NCBI RefSeq assembly: GCF_030412265.1
Contig: NZ_JAUHLN010000002.1
Coordinates: 124,001 to 188,000 of the forward strand
Direction of reading: 5' to 3'
From: Fictibacillus terranigra
GTDB lineage: Bacteria; Bacillota; Bacilli; Bacillales; Fictibacillaceae
Length of the DNA stretch: 64,000 nucleotides
Made by a program: the position numbers and the translations under genes. Positions 1 through 9,226 of this stretch are shown here, piece after piece. The stretch's first letter is position 1, and each line of letters starts with the position of its first letter. A model generated the notes under the pieces. That model was not told the origin of the DNA. It searched no databases and worked only from the letters and a program-made list of their open reading frames with translations.

Positions 1-144
<144 letters not shown>

Positions 145-335
145 TTCATTACATTTAAATCAGAAAAGAAGAGCATTCGAATTAGGAGAAACATTGACAT
201 CTATTGTAAGAAACCAGTCACTAGGACATTTAAGGGGGGCAGTAACTGAAGATCGATATTGATGTCTGTTAAGATTATCTTGAACTTGAGTCTTCTGTTA
301 AAGGGCGCGATTGCTGGATAAAAGTTTTCCAATAA
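145..335. other. Intergenic, nothing recognised
   Basis: This stretch between the PEP-utilising enzyme and its terminator holds no ORF with a ribosome binding site. I see no recognisable protein similarity or repeat in it. Confidence 0.5.
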
Positions 336-386
336 AAAGGAGAAAACATATTAGAATGTTTATTATGTCTTCTCCTTTATTTTTTA
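336..386 (+). terminator. Rho-independent terminator after the PEP-utilising enzyme gene
   Basis: The arm AAAGGAGAA (336-344) pairs with TTCTCCTTT (370-378). The inner bases AACATA and TATGTC extend the stem. A T-rich run follows at 379-386. Confidence 0.75.
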
Positions 387-544
387 TGGCATTTGTAATT
401 TAGGTCTTGATAACTTAATCCTGCTATATACCCTTCAAAGCATCGGGAGCAAGGCTATGGCACCACCAATAAGTCTAATACTAATTTCTTTCGTAAGTAC
501 TCTCTTACTGTTTATAACCTCCTATTTTTTAATAGGACGATAGA

Positions 545-592
545 TTGGCACTTTTTTGCCGTATTTACGGTTGGATTTGCCGTTTTTTTGGC
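545..592. promoter_or_regulatory. Candidate activator-binding dyads upstream of the adh sigma-54 promoter
   Basis: A cluster of inverted repeats lies about 80-125 bp upstream of the predicted start site of the Zn-ADH gene. The clearest is CCGTATTTACGG (559-570), a perfect 5-bp dyad with a 2-bp spacer. It is flanked by GGCA...TGCC (547-560) and TGCC...GGCA (578-593) arms separated by T runs. The distance is typical for an enhancer bound by an NtrC-type activator. Assignment to the response regulator at 4985-6469 is inference. Confidence 0.45.
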
Positions 593-642
593 ACCAGGAA
601 AGATTCAGAAGTTAATATTAATAAATGAAAGCGTTTTATAAG

Positions 643-660
643 TTGGTATGGTTTTTGCAT
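643..660 (+). promoter_or_regulatory. Sigma-54 (-24/-12) promoter of the Zn-alcohol dehydrogenase gene
   Basis: TTGGTATGGTTTTTGCAT has the invariant GG (645-646) and GC (657-658) separated by exactly 10 bases, as in the sigma-54 consensus YTGGCAC-N5-TTGCW. Transcription would start near 670, about 32 bases before the chosen ATG. An NtrC-type regulator with a GAFTGA motif is encoded 4 kb downstream. Confidence 0.75.
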
Positions 661-701
661 GTAAATATAGTGAATTTAAAAATTGAGAGGAGATGTTTTA
701 C

Positions 702-1742
702 ATGTGTACAAACAATAAGAGAAACAGAATGATGAAAGCAGCGGTGGTGAATGAGTTTAAACAGCAATTAGAAATCAAGGAAGTCCCAGTGCCAGAATTA
801 GAATATGGAGAAATTCTTGTCAAAATAAAAGCTTGCGGTGTTTGTCATACAGACCTCCATGCTGCTCATGGGGACTGGCCGGTAAAGCCAAATCTTCCGC
901 TTATTCCAGGCCATGAAGGCGTTGGGATCGTTGAAGAAGTTGGTGAAGGTGTTACTTCAATAAATGCAGGAGATCGCGTTGGTATTCCATGGCTTTATTC
1001 GGCCTGTGGCGAATGTGAATACTGCTTAACAGGCCGTGAAACGTTATGTCCAGATCAATTGAATGCAGGTTATTCAGTGGATGGAGGATATGCAGAATAT
1101 TGTAAAGCTCCTTCCAACTATGTTGTTAAAATTCCAGAAGGCCTTGATTTTGCTGAAGTATCTCCGATTTTCTGCGCAGGCGTTACCACATATAAAGCAT
1201 TAAAAATAGCAGAAGCAAAGCCGGGAGACTGGGTAGCGATTTATGGAATCGGCGGTCTGGGGCATGTCGCGCTTCAGTATGCTAAAGCAATGGGATTTAA
1301 TATCATTGCTGTTGATATTCAGGATGACAAACTTGAGTTAGCAAAGCAATTGGGTGCTGACATCACTATTAATGGATTAAAAGTAGATCCTGTTCAAGAA
1401 ATTAAAGAGAGAGTAGGCGGAGTGCAATCGGCTGTGAGCGTTGCCGTAACGAAAAAAGCGTTTGAACAAGCTTACGATTCAGTAAAAAGAGGCGGCACAT
1501 TAGTTGTTGTAGGTCTTCCGAATGCTGAATTGCCTATTCCCATTTTTGACACTGTGTTAAATGGTGTAACAGTAAAAGGTTCTATTGTTGGTACAAGAAA
1601 GGATTTACAGGAAGCACTTGAATTTGCGGCACAAGGAAAAGTGCGTACAAATATAGAAATTCAACCTCTTGATCGTATTAACGACGTATTTGACCGCATG
1701 GAGACAGGAAAAATTAATGGGCGTGTTGTCTTAACAATGTAA
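702..1742 (+). CDS. adhA: Zinc-dependent alcohol dehydrogenase (AdhP/AdhA type)
   Basis: Medium-chain dehydrogenase that interconverts primary alcohols and aldehydes with NAD(H) in the cytoplasm. Visible features are the catalytic-zinc Cys in CGVCHTD and His in PGHEGVG, the structural-zinc set [15 protein letters not shown], and the cofactor-binding glycine motif GIGGLGHVA. Its length (about 336-346 aa) is normal for the family. The ATG at 702 is chosen because GAGAGGAG (685-692) is 9 bases upstream; homologues usually begin at the internal MMKAAVV (729). It is preceded by a -24/-12 promoter and putative enhancer dyads, so expression probably needs sigma-54 and an activator. No partner gene is co-directionally fused; the next gene starts 426 bases later. 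Confidence 0.9.
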   Translation: MCTNNKRNRMMKAAVVNEFKQQLEIKEVPVPELEYGEILVKIKACGVCHTDLHAAHGDWPVKPNLPLIPGHEGVGIVEEVGEGVTSINAGDRVGIPWLYSACGECEYCLTGRETLCPDQLNAGYSVDGGYAEYCKAPSNYVVKIPEGLDFAEVSPIFCAGVTTYKALKIAEAKPGDWVAIYGIGGLGHVALQYAKAMGFNIIAVDIQDDKLELAKQLGADITINGLKVDPVQEIKERVGGVQSAVSVAVTKKAFEQAYDSVKRGGTLVVVGLPNAELPIPIFDTVLNGVTVKGSIVGTRKDLQEALEFAAQGKVRTNIEIQPLDRINDVFDRMETGKINGRVVLTM

Positions 1743-1906
1743 TAAATTGCATCAAGGCCAATGAGAGGAACAATTGTCATTATTCCTCCTATTTAAAGAC
1801 ATGGGTGTAAGAACAAGTATATAAATAGATTGGGGGAGTTTTAGGATCTTGAAGAGTGTTTGGGTGAATATGAACTAAGTCGCAAATCTTATTTCAATAT
1901 GAAGAG

Positions 1907-1955
1907 AGGCGTGTATAACGGATTGTGTAACAACGTTCCGTACACGTCTTTTTTT
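1907..1955 (+). terminator. Terminator-like hairpin between the two alcohol dehydrogenase genes
   Basis: AGGCGTGTA (1907-1915) pairs with TACACGTCT (1941-1949) with one G-T wobble. An inner CGG/CCG pair extends it and a run of seven T follows. The rest of the 426-base gap (1743-2168) contains no gene I can support. Confidence 0.6.
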
Positions 1956-2168
1956 GTTTTAGATAAGAAATACTGGATGTCCTACTAAAGGAGTTGTATT
2001 AAACGTATCACAGGGATTTGAATAATAGATATAACGCGTATAGGTAAGGAATCAAAAACCCTATTCTAATACACACGAGATTTTTTTATAAAATTCTCTA
2101 TAATAAAACAGGAATTTTTATATTTTGCAGAAAAATAATATAATATAAAACTTATGTAGGTGAAAATC

Positions 2169-3317
2169 ATGTATATAAATAAATTTGTAACACCTGAAAT
2201 TATTTTTGGTAAAAACGCAATAAAACAGGTCGGGGACGCCTGCCTGCGGCTTGGAGCGAAGAAAGTGTTGATCGTAAGTGATTGTGGCGTTGCAAAAGCT
2301 GGATGGCTGGAAAAAGTTATTGATATCTGTAAAGAATCTCACCTTCCTTTTGCAACGTTCATTAATGTAACAACGAACCCAAAAGATACAGAAGTTGTTT
2401 ATGGGTGCCGTACTTTTATCGAACATGAATGCGATGCCATTATCGGCGTTGGAGGCGGCAGCGCATTAGATGCAGCCAAAGCCATCGCTATACTTGCTAC
2501 TAACGGTGGAAAGATCAGTGATTATGAAGGTGTAGATAAAATCGAAAAACCCCTTCCTCCAATGATTATGATCATGACAACTGCCGGTTCAGGCTCTGAA
2601 GTATCTCAATTTTCTGTCATTGTTGACTCTAACAGAAAAAAGAAAATGACCATTATTTCTAAGACACTGGTACCTGATATTGCCATTATCGATCCTTACA
2701 CACTTATTACAAAAGACAGTAGTTTAACTGCAGCAACTGGCATGGATGTTCTTACACATTCTGTTGAAGCTTATGTAAGCATCGCCGCTACACCGCTTAC
2801 TGATGTCCAGGCTAAAAATGCCCTTTCCCTTGTCTCCTCCTATTTGCGTCCGTCGGTAGCTTCTAAAACAAATGAGGAGGCGAAAGAGGCAATGGCAATG
2901 GCTAGTTTGCAGGCTGGACTTGCTTTTTCAAATGCTATTTTAGGTGCTGCCCATGCGATTTCACATGCGATTGGAGGAAAGTTTCTATTGTCCCATGGAG
3001 AAATCAATGCCATTCTGCTACCTTATGTAATGGACTTTAACTTTATTGCTTCTCCCCAACGGTATACAGAAATGGCTGAATTTATGGGAATTGATACAAG
3101 AGGAATGACACAACGGGAAGCCGGAAATGCGGCAATTCAATTTGTAAAAGAATTATCACTTGATATTGGAACACCACAACGGTTGAGTGACGTAGGAATT
3201 ACAGAAGAGATGATAGATTTCACAAGTCAAACAGCGCTTGAAGATACATGTATGATTACCAACCCCCGCGACATGACTCTTGAACAGGTAAAAAACTTAC
3301 TAAAAAACGCATTATAA
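2169..3317 (+). CDS. Iron-containing alcohol dehydrogenase
   Basis: Group III Fe-ADH of about 382 aa, oxidising alcohols or reducing aldehydes with NAD(P)H. Visible family features are the nucleotide-binding GVGGGSALDAAKAIA, the TTAGSGSEVSQFSV strand, and the metal-site region with ATGMDVLTHSVEAYVS and AHAISHAIGGKF...SHGEINA. The ATG at 2169 is preferred over the upstream GTG at 2160 because GTAGGTGA lies just before it. It ends 15 bases before the histidine kinase gene, so kinase and regulator are probably transcribed with it. Its own promoter is unclear: no -24/-12 element is visible upstream. In Pseudomonas an Fe-ADH (ErcA) is also encoded beside a sensor kinase of the ethanol regulatory network; that parallel is only suggestive. 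Confidence 0.88.
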   Translation: MYINKFVTPEIIFGKNAIKQVGDACLRLGAKKVLIVSDCGVAKAGWLEKVIDICKESHLPFATFINVTTNPKDTEVVYGCRTFIEHECDAIIGVGGGSALDAAKAIAILATNGGKISDYEGVDKIEKPLPPMIMIMTTAGSGSEVSQFSVIVDSNRKKKMTIISKTLVPDIAIIDPYTLITKDSSLTAATGMDVLTHSVEAYVSIAATPLTDVQAKNALSLVSSYLRPSVASKTNEEAKEAMAMASLQAGLAFSNAILGAAHAISHAIGGKFLLSHGEINAILLPYVMDFNFIASPQRYTEMAEFMGIDTRGMTQREAGNAAIQFVKELSLDIGTPQRLSDVGITEEMIDFTSQTALEDTCMITNPRDMTLEQVKNLLKNAL

Positions 3318-3331
3318 GGTGGTGAATGATC

Positions 3332-4975
3332 ATGCTGGAGGACAAACACGAGATGATTGCGCTGTTAACCGGTGTGAAATCTTCTAAAAAAAGTTATTAT
3401 ACAGAATTAAAGAAAACAGTTGAGCAATTGAAAAAGAAAAACATGCAGTTAGAAATCATTAATGAAGTGATGAAAAGTATTAAGATTGATATGTCGCTGG
3501 GAGATATTTTAAATAATGTGGTGGATAAATTAAGAGTACTCGTTCACTTTGATCGTCTGAGTCTATTATCGTTACATAACGATAACCTTACTTTAACGAA
3601 TATTTATCCCGAAGACAGTCATTATATTAAAATAGGTTCTGCTATACCCAACGAACATTCTCTCTACTGGTCAGCATTAAAAAATAGACAAATCATCTTC
3701 CAACGATTAAATGACTCTTATTCCAGCTTTTATGAAAAGGAATATCTGACCGTCCTTCATCTAAGAACCATTTTAGTATTGCCTATTTATAGTAAAAACA
3801 AAGGAATTGGAGTTCTAAGTATTGGCCGTCATAATGAATCCGAATGGGGTATGGATGATCTTGCTTTTCTGGAACAACTTACTGATCATCTAGCAGTTAG
3901 TATTGAAAATGCCCAATTATATAATGAAGTATTACGGGGAAAACAAGAATGGGAGGATACATTTAAAGCAGTTGATGATATGATTCTTGTTTTTGATAAA
4001 GATCTAAATGTGGTTCAATTTAATGATTCCGTAAAAGCCTTTGTTAATATTAATGAACAATCCTCTGACCTTCCCATACTGGAAGAGTCCTGCAAAAGTC
4101 TTGTTAGAGAAACGTTTTACTCCAAAAAGCCAGGATATAAAGAGATATATTTCCAAAATAATTCTACTTGTGAACTATATACATATCCAGTATATAACAA
4201 TGAGCAACAGGTTTATGGGGTTATCGCCTATATCAAGGATGTAACAGAAAAAAGAAAAATGGAAGTGCAGTTGCTTCATTCAGGAAAACTGGCGGCTATA
4301 GGAGAAATGGCAGCCGGTATAGCCCATGAATTAAATAGTCCTTTAACTGCTATTTTAGGAAATTCTCAACTGTTATTAAGAAATATAACAAGTAGTGATC
4401 CATCGTTTACACTTCTAAATGACATAAAAAATTGCGGAAATCGCTGTAAACAAATTATTAAAAGTTTACTCACCTTTTCTCGACAGGATGAGTACGTTTT
4501 TGATTCTTGTTCTTTAAACGAAGCAGTAGAACAAGTGCTTAATTTACTAAAGTATCAATTAGAAAAAAAACAAATCGTAATAAAGTGCCTACTTCAAGAA
4601 AATTTACCTTTTATTGACGGAAGCCAGCCACAGATTGAGCAAATCATTATTAATTTTCTCTTAAATGCAAGGGATGCTCTTGAACTTTCATCAAGAAAAA
4701 ATAAGGAAATCATAATAACAACATCATCTCTTCAATCAAATGAAGTCCACTTATCAGTTAAGGATAATGGCATTGGAATTGAAGAAAATAGATTATCTGA
4801 AATCTTTCACCCTTTTCATACGACAAAAGAAACAGAAAAAGGTACCGGATTGGGTTTATCTGTAAGTATTGGTATTGCGAAAACACACAGGGGAACAATT
4901 GAAGTTAGCAGCAAACTTAATAAAGGCAGCACTTTTACATTAAAACTGCCTCTTCAACAATCAAAAAATCGTTGA
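3332..4975 (+). CDS. Soluble GAF-PAS sensor histidine kinase (NtrB-like)
   Basis: Kinase of about 547 aa with no membrane segment. Order: short coiled region (about 20-50), GAF domain (about 55-195), PAS domain (about 205-308), dimerisation/phosphoacceptor helix GEMAAGIAHELNSPL (His near residue 332-334), then an HATPase with the N box INFLLNARDAL, G1 DNGIGI and G2 GTGLGL. The layout resembles NtrB- and AtoS-type kinases that partner sigma-54 response regulators. The ATG at 3332 is chosen for its 9-base spacing from AAGGTGG; 3326 is possible. It follows the Fe-ADH gene by 14 bases and precedes the regulator gene by 9. A cytosolic signal (alcohol, aldehyde or redox) sensed by GAF or PAS is inferred, not shown. 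Confidence 0.9.
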   Translation: MLEDKHEMIALLTGVKSSKKSYYTELKKTVEQLKKKNMQLEIINEVMKSIKIDMSLGDILNNVVDKLRVLVHFDRLSLLSLHNDNLTLTNIYPEDSHYIKIGSAIPNEHSLYWSALKNRQIIFQRLNDSYSSFYEKEYLTVLHLRTILVLPIYSKNKGIGVLSIGRHNESEWGMDDLAFLEQLTDHLAVSIENAQLYNEVLRGKQEWEDTFKAVDDMILVFDKDLNVVQFNDSVKAFVNINEQSSDLPILEESCKSLVRETFYSKKPGYKEIYFQNNSTCELYTYPVYNNEQQVYGVIAYIKDVTEKRKMEVQLLHSGKLAAIGEMAAGIAHELNSPLTAILGNSQLLLRNITSSDPSFTLLNDIKNCGNRCKQIIKSLLTFSRQDEYVFDSCSLNEAVEQVLNLLKYQLEKKQIVIKCLLQENLPFIDGSQPQIEQIIINFLLNARDALELSSRKNKEIIITTSSLQSNEVHLSVKDNGIGIEENRLSEIFHPFHTTKETEKGTGLGLSVSIGIAKTHRGTIEVSSKLNKGSTFTLKLPLQQSKNR

Positions 4976-4984
4976 GGTGACGTA

Positions 4985-6469
4985 ATGACAAATATATTAA
5001 TTGTTGATGATGAAAAGGAAATTGGCACTTTTCTATCCCACCTTTTTACATCTAAAGGATACCGTGTCACTGTTGTGAACAGCGGTAATAATTTTTCAGC
5101 TATCGACTTTAATAAACAATGTTTCCATGCTGCAATGATTGATTTAAAGCTACCTGACATAGACGGTCTTTCCTTATTGAAACATTTAAAAAAATTGCAG
5201 CCAAGATGTAAAGCTATCATTATGACAGGATACAGTACAATTAAAACAGCCGTTGACGCTATAAAGCTAGGAGCGAGTGATTATATCGAAAAACCATTTG
5301 ATGACATTGATTTACTAGAAAAACAGGTTGATAATCTATTAAATTCAAATGTTACCTCCACCCAGCAACACATTAAAGACTTGGCTAGTAAAGTCGGGCT
5401 TATCGTTGGACAAAATGAAAAGATGAATCAATTGATCCAAACTGCCTATAAAGTGGCAAAGAAAAATGTAAATGTTTTAATTGAGGGTGAAACCGGAACT
5501 GGAAAAGAAGTGTTGTCACGCTTTATTCATCAGGCAAGTCAACGCAGTGATGAATCTTTTATTGGAGTAAATTGTGGAGCAATCTCTGAATCTCTTCTAG
5601 AAAGTGAACTGTTTGGCCATGAAAAAGGAGCATTTACAGGAGCAACCCAACCACGAAAAGGTTTATTTGAAATCGCTAGCAAGGGAACTCTGTTCCTTGA
5701 TGAAATCGCAGAAGCTTCACATTCCATTCAAGTAAAGCTGCTTCGTGTACTGGAAACACGTGAATTCATGCGTGTCGGAAGTGGAAGCATTTTACGTACA
5801 GATACTCGTTTAGTAGCTGCAACAAATGAAAACCTTCAAGAAGCGATTCAACAAAAGAAATTTCGAGAAGATTTATTTTATCGCTTGAATGTAGTTCACT
5901 TAAACATTCCTCCTCTTCGTGATAGAAAAGAAGATATACCTTTATTAATTGATTACTGCTTACGTTGGAATCCAAACATAGATATATCCTTTTCTGATAA
6001 CGCAATCGAAGTACTACAAAACTATGATTGGCCAGGGAATATCCGTGAATTATCTAACTTTATTACAAGAATTGATACTTTAGCCGATTCAAATCATACG
6101 GTCTTTACTGCCGACGATTTACCGTTCTCCGATAACGGTGTAGCAACGTCTGTTCCTGTAAAAAAAATAAAACAATTCAATACAAAAAATCAGGAAAGTC
6201 AACTTGAAAGTTACTTGCAAAAATGGATCAATGAAATTCTTACAGCCTTCGAACAAAAAGATGAAATCAATTTAGAAGAGGTTCTTGCACAGGTTAAACA
6301 ATTAGAGTTACAAGTTGGGAAAGCATTTATTTTAGAAACATTAAAAGATACGCTTGGAAATCGAAAAGAAGCAGCAAAAAGATTGCAAATTACGATGAGA
6401 AAACTTCGTTATCTCTTAAATGAAAAAAGTTTCTGTCTCGAAGATTCTGGTACAAAAAGTGTTCACTAG
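4985..6469 (+). CDS. NtrC-type sigma-54-dependent response regulator
   Basis: A 494-aa transcription activator. The receiver domain (1-120) has DD at 8-9, phospho-acceptor D53 in MIDLKLPD, the conserved Thr in MTGYS and Lys in IEKPF. The AAA+ domain (about 140-370) has Walker A GETGTGKE, the sigma-54-contacting GAFTGA loop, Walker B GTLFLDEIAE and the R-finger region FREDLFYRLNVV. The C terminus carries a Fis-type helix-turn-helix (GNRKEAAKRLQITMRKLRYLL). An unusually long linker of about 60 residues separates AAA+ and HTH. Start ATG has GAGGTGA 4 bases upstream. True two-component NtrC-family regulators are uncommon in Bacilli, where sigma-54 activators are usually single proteins. The likely target is the -24/-12 promoter at 643-660. 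Confidence 0.92.
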   Translation: MTNILIVDDEKEIGTFLSHLFTSKGYRVTVVNSGNNFSAIDFNKQCFHAAMIDLKLPDIDGLSLLKHLKKLQPRCKAIIMTGYSTIKTAVDAIKLGASDYIEKPFDDIDLLEKQVDNLLNSNVTSTQQHIKDLASKVGLIVGQNEKMNQLIQTAYKVAKKNVNVLIEGETGTGKEVLSRFIHQASQRSDESFIGVNCGAISESLLESELFGHEKGAFTGATQPRKGLFEIASKGTLFLDEIAEASHSIQVKLLRVLETREFMRVGSGSILRTDTRLVAATNENLQEAIQQKKFREDLFYRLNVVHLNIPPLRDRKEDIPLLIDYCLRWNPNIDISFSDNAIEVLQNYDWPGNIRELSNFITRIDTLADSNHTVFTADDLPFSDNGVATSVPVKKIKQFNTKNQESQLESYLQKWINEILTAFEQKDEINLEEVLAQVKQLELQVGKAFILETLKDTLGNRKEAAKRLQITMRKLRYLLNEKSFCLEDSGTKSVH

Positions 6470-7172
6470 CAATAAAGCCATGCATTGTTCATCCCTGTCT
6501 ATGTAAGCACAGAAACCTGCATAGGCTCTGACCGCGGAGAACAATGGGGATCGGGTACTATAGTTGATTTTATGTTAAGGACCGCTATGAAAGCTAAACA
6601 ATCCTAGAAATAGAAACAAATCAAAAACCACCGGATAGCTTTATTTTTTCACTTAAACAAATAAGGCTTACTTTTAGATTAACCAATAGAAAAAACGTTC
6701 CTATTAAACGCGAAAGGAATAGGAACGTTTTTCTTCTAGCCCGTAATTTTGTTTGGTGGATTCAGGGTCATAATAGGTTTCGGTATTTGTTATCAAAAAG
6801 TGGCCATACAATGGTCACATTAAACTAGAAGTGGTTAGGATGTTGTTGATGGTACCTTAATCTGATGGGGTGAAGTCAAAACAAGAGATAGCTTAAACAA
6901 GATTTCTTGGCAATATAAATGAAAATAATAAGAATGAGATGATCGAAAGGGTGGAACCAAAAAGGGTCCACTTGTACTCGGGCAGCATTATGACTTCAGG
7001 GATTAATATGTTTTTCAAACGGGTGAAAGCATTTAGGGCGTACTCATCACTCTTTTATCGCACACTATCTTAACAAGATATTTAGAAAGCATTGGAATAA
7101 GTTGGGATGGGAGGAAAAATTGGACTGATCGCTGACAGAAGGATACATTCCACCTCTAATATATGTAGTCAG
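6470..7172. other. Intergenic with a strong terminator and no supported gene
   Basis: The stretch holds the terminator at 6691-6732 and otherwise only short frames interrupted by stops. Some segments (about 6940-7110) look mildly coding in one frame but I recognise no family and see no start site. Confidence 0.5.
6691..6734 (+). terminator. Rho-independent terminator downstream of the two-component regulator
   Basis: AAAAACGTTCCTATT (6691-6705) and AATAGGAACGTTTTT (6718-6732) form a perfect 15-bp stem with a T-rich 3' side. It is 220 bases after the stop and, being A/T-flanked on both sides, could work in both directions. Confidence 0.85.
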
Positions 7173-7661
7173 CTATTGCATGGGCTCCATGAAGTAATAT
7201 ATCTGCCGCTTTTTATCAATGGTAGGCGCAACTCTATTTCCATTGACCGTGTCAATCCCATGAAGGTTCGATTTTACTCTTCCTAGATATACCGTATACT
7301 TTTGTTTGGTCAGTGATTCTACCTTGAAATGAACAGATGGTGAGGTGTTGTTTTTCTTGTTCTTTATCTGAATCTCATTGGAAGAACGATACCAAGTATA
7401 TTTTCCATTCTTTTTGCCAATATTGACGACACCTACAGCATCTCCATCGCTGACCTTCTTTTCGTAAAAGATAAAAACATCTCCTGCAATTTCAGTTCTT
7501 CCTATTATTTCATCTACCGTTATTCCTTCTTCTTTCGCTCCTTTATGGATGGCATCATTGGAAGTATCATGCCAAGTGAGATTCTCTTTCCCATTCGTGA
7601 ATAAAGAACACCCTGTAAGGAGTAGTATCCCTAAAGTAACCCATAACGTTTTTGTTTTCAT
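7173..7661 (-). CDS. Putative lipoprotein of unknown function
   Basis: A 162-aa protein starting with a lipoprotein signal: positively charged N terminus, hydrophobic stretch WVTLGILLL and lipobox LLTGC with Cys at about residue 18. The mature part is hydrophilic (contains a stretch of KNKKNN) and would sit outside the membrane. I recognise no domain. A ribosome binding site (GGGAGAAG) precedes the ATG. It stands alone; the next gene on this strand starts 220 bases away. No function is proposed. Confidence 0.6.
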   Translation of the reverse strand: MKTKTLWVTLGILLLTGCSLFTNGKENLTWHDTSNDAIHKGAKEEGITVDEIIGRTEIAGDVFIFYEKKVSDGDAVGVVNIGKKNGKYTWYRSSNEIQIKNKKNNTSPSVHFKVESLTKQKYTVYLGRVKSNLHGIDTVNGNRVAPTIDKKRQIYYFMEPMQ

Positions 7662-7883
7662 TCCATCTTCTCCCGTTCTTTGCTATAAAAACAAATTCGA
7701 GATGTGAGTGGAAAACACCTTGCTAATGATTTCTATTTAGTGGAAGAAAAAATACTGTAATCCCTGTTTTTAGGCAGTAACACCCAACGACACATTATTG
7801 GAGCCGTAATGTTCGATGCGTCTATGACGATTCCACAACCAGTTAGTTAAAGATTATAAATGCCTCTTTTTTATTGATGCGAA

Positions 7884-8540
7884 TTATTCCCCGTAGCTTT
7901 CAATCAGGTTGGCCATATGGGCATAAGCACCACCTGCCAACAGAGCAGCTGCAACTAAAATAGCTTCTGATAGCTCTTCTTTTGTTGATCCTGCTCGTTG
8001 GGCAGATTTTGTATGAACGTCAATGCAGTACGGGCATTCTGTGGTATGGGCTATTGAAACTGCTATTAATTCTTTTAACTTTGCATTTAATTTTCCTTCT
8101 TTGGTTGCTTCAGTGTTGAAACGGGAATATGCCCTAAAACCATTAGGGATTAATTGATTCAAATTGGCTAACTTTTTAAGATTGGATCGGCGATAGAGGG
8201 TATCATTGGCATCTTGATCAAGGGCATTTTGCATATGAGTGCTATGAGTAACTGCTCCTCCGGCTTCAAGTGCAGCTGTTACAAACACTGCTTCTACCAA
8301 TTCTTCGAGGGATGCACCCGATTTTTTAGCATTACGGGTATGCACATCAATACAATAAGGACACTCAGTTGCGTGCGCCACAGCGACAGCAATAATTTCT
8401 TTATCCTTTTTTGTAAGAACGCCTTCTTGCATTACGGTTCTACTAAAATTTTCGTACGCTTGCTGTTGGGCAGGAGCTAATTCGCCCAGCTTAGCAAGAT
8501 GACGTAAGTTTTCCCTTTGATATAAGTTATTTGCCATCAT
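7884..8540 (-). CDS. Carboxymuconolactone decarboxylase/AhpD-like protein with duplicated domain
   Basis: A 218-aa protein made of two tandem copies of the AhpD-like fold. Each copy carries the family motif ATECPYCIDVHT or TTECPYCIDVHT, in which the CPYC cysteines and nearby His form the redox/proton relay of AhpD, followed by LAGGA or EAGGA helices. Each half is also introduced by a similar YRRxNLxxLAxL segment, so the gene arose by internal duplication. Single-domain members are about 110-190 aa. The role is probably peroxide defence or a related thiol-disulfide reaction; the substrate is unknown. GAGAGGA lies just upstream of the start. Confidence 0.85.
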   Translation of the reverse strand: MMANNLYQRENLRHLAKLGELAPAQQQAYENFSRTVMQEGVLTKKDKEIIAVAVAHATECPYCIDVHTRNAKKSGASLEELVEAVFVTAALEAGGAVTHSTHMQNALDQDANDTLYRRSNLKKLANLNQLIPNGFRAYSRFNTEATKEGKLNAKLKELIAVSIAHTTECPYCIDVHTKSAQRAGSTKEELSEAILVAAALLAGGAYAHMANLIESYGE

Positions 8541-8923
8541 TCATATTCCTCTCTATAAAACTGATTTTTTTAAATTCAAAGTCCTTCCTTTATTACTTCC
8601 TCAGATTCACCTTGGCCTGTTCCATTTTTTATACTATCCATTTTGAATAAGAGTATTCAAAGCTTGTCAAGCCGTATTTTACAAATTAAAAATCAGCAGG
8701 GCATTTTCTTGGACACAGAACCGCCTGCTTTTTCCTGCCTGGTAAGCAGCTGATACCGGTTTACAAAACTTTGCGAACAACAAAGAAAACCCCAGGTGAA
8801 AAGTGCAATTATAGGTAAACCCTTACCACACCATTTAATATAAAAATAGGAAACATTTTAGAAATTATTGCATAAAAAATAGTTTAAATTGAGATGTTAT
8901 GTAAAAAAGGAGGTGAGTACATA
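8541..8923. other. Intergenic region upstream of the SASP gene
   Basis: This divergent spacer of about 380 bases should contain promoters of the AhpD-like gene (minus) and the SASP gene (plus). I could not find a convincing sigma-G promoter; an AT-rich block at 8830-8890 is the likely promoter area. Confidence 0.4.
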
Positions 8924-9145
8924 ATGGCAAATCGTAGTGGTGGTAATCGTAATCAAGTATTAGTACAAGGTGCACGACAAGCACTTGATCAAATGAAATA
9001 TGAAATCGCAACTGAATTTGGTGTGCAACTTGGAGCTGACACAGCTTCTCGTGCGAACGGTTCAGTAGGTGGTGAGATAACAAAACGTCTTGTTGCTCAA
9101 GCACAATCGCAACTTTCCGGAGGTTTTGGTGGAGCATCTCGTTAA
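8924..9145 (+). CDS. Small acid-soluble spore protein, alpha/beta type
   Basis: A 73-aa protein that coats and protects spore DNA. It shows the alpha/beta SASP signature: [22 protein letters not shown], with the EIATEFGV stretch that contains the germination-protease cleavage site, and the second conserved block [19 protein letters not shown]. The ATG at 8924 is chosen because AAAGGAGGTGA is 8-10 bases upstream; the longer frame from 8894 has no such site. Expression is expected in the forespore under sigma-G, from family knowledge. A terminator follows at 9200. Confidence 0.96.
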   Translation: MANRSGGNRNQVLVQGARQALDQMKYEIATEFGVQLGADTASRANGSVGGEITKRLVAQAQSQLSGGFGGASR

Positions 9146-9199
9146 TTGTAGGTAATAATGTATAAGTTTTACTTCTCTCAAACAAAACATAAATGGATC

Positions 9200-9226
9200 A
9201 GGCTGCCTAAAAATAGGTAGCCTTTC
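9200..9226 (+). terminator. Terminator after the SASP gene
   Basis: AGGCTGCCT (9200-9208) pairs with AGGTAGCCT (9215-9223) with a single G-T pair and is followed by TTT. The T run is short. Confidence 0.6.

Noticed and set aside
545-562. TTGGCACTTTTTTGCCGT as an additional sigma-54 promoter before the Zn-ADH gene
   Set aside because: GG and GC are separated by 9 bases instead of the required 10. The element at 643-660 has the correct spacing and position.
8830-8890. Sigma-G promoter for the SASP gene
   Set aside because: No pair matching TGAATA and CATACTA with suitable spacing; only an AT-rich block is visible.
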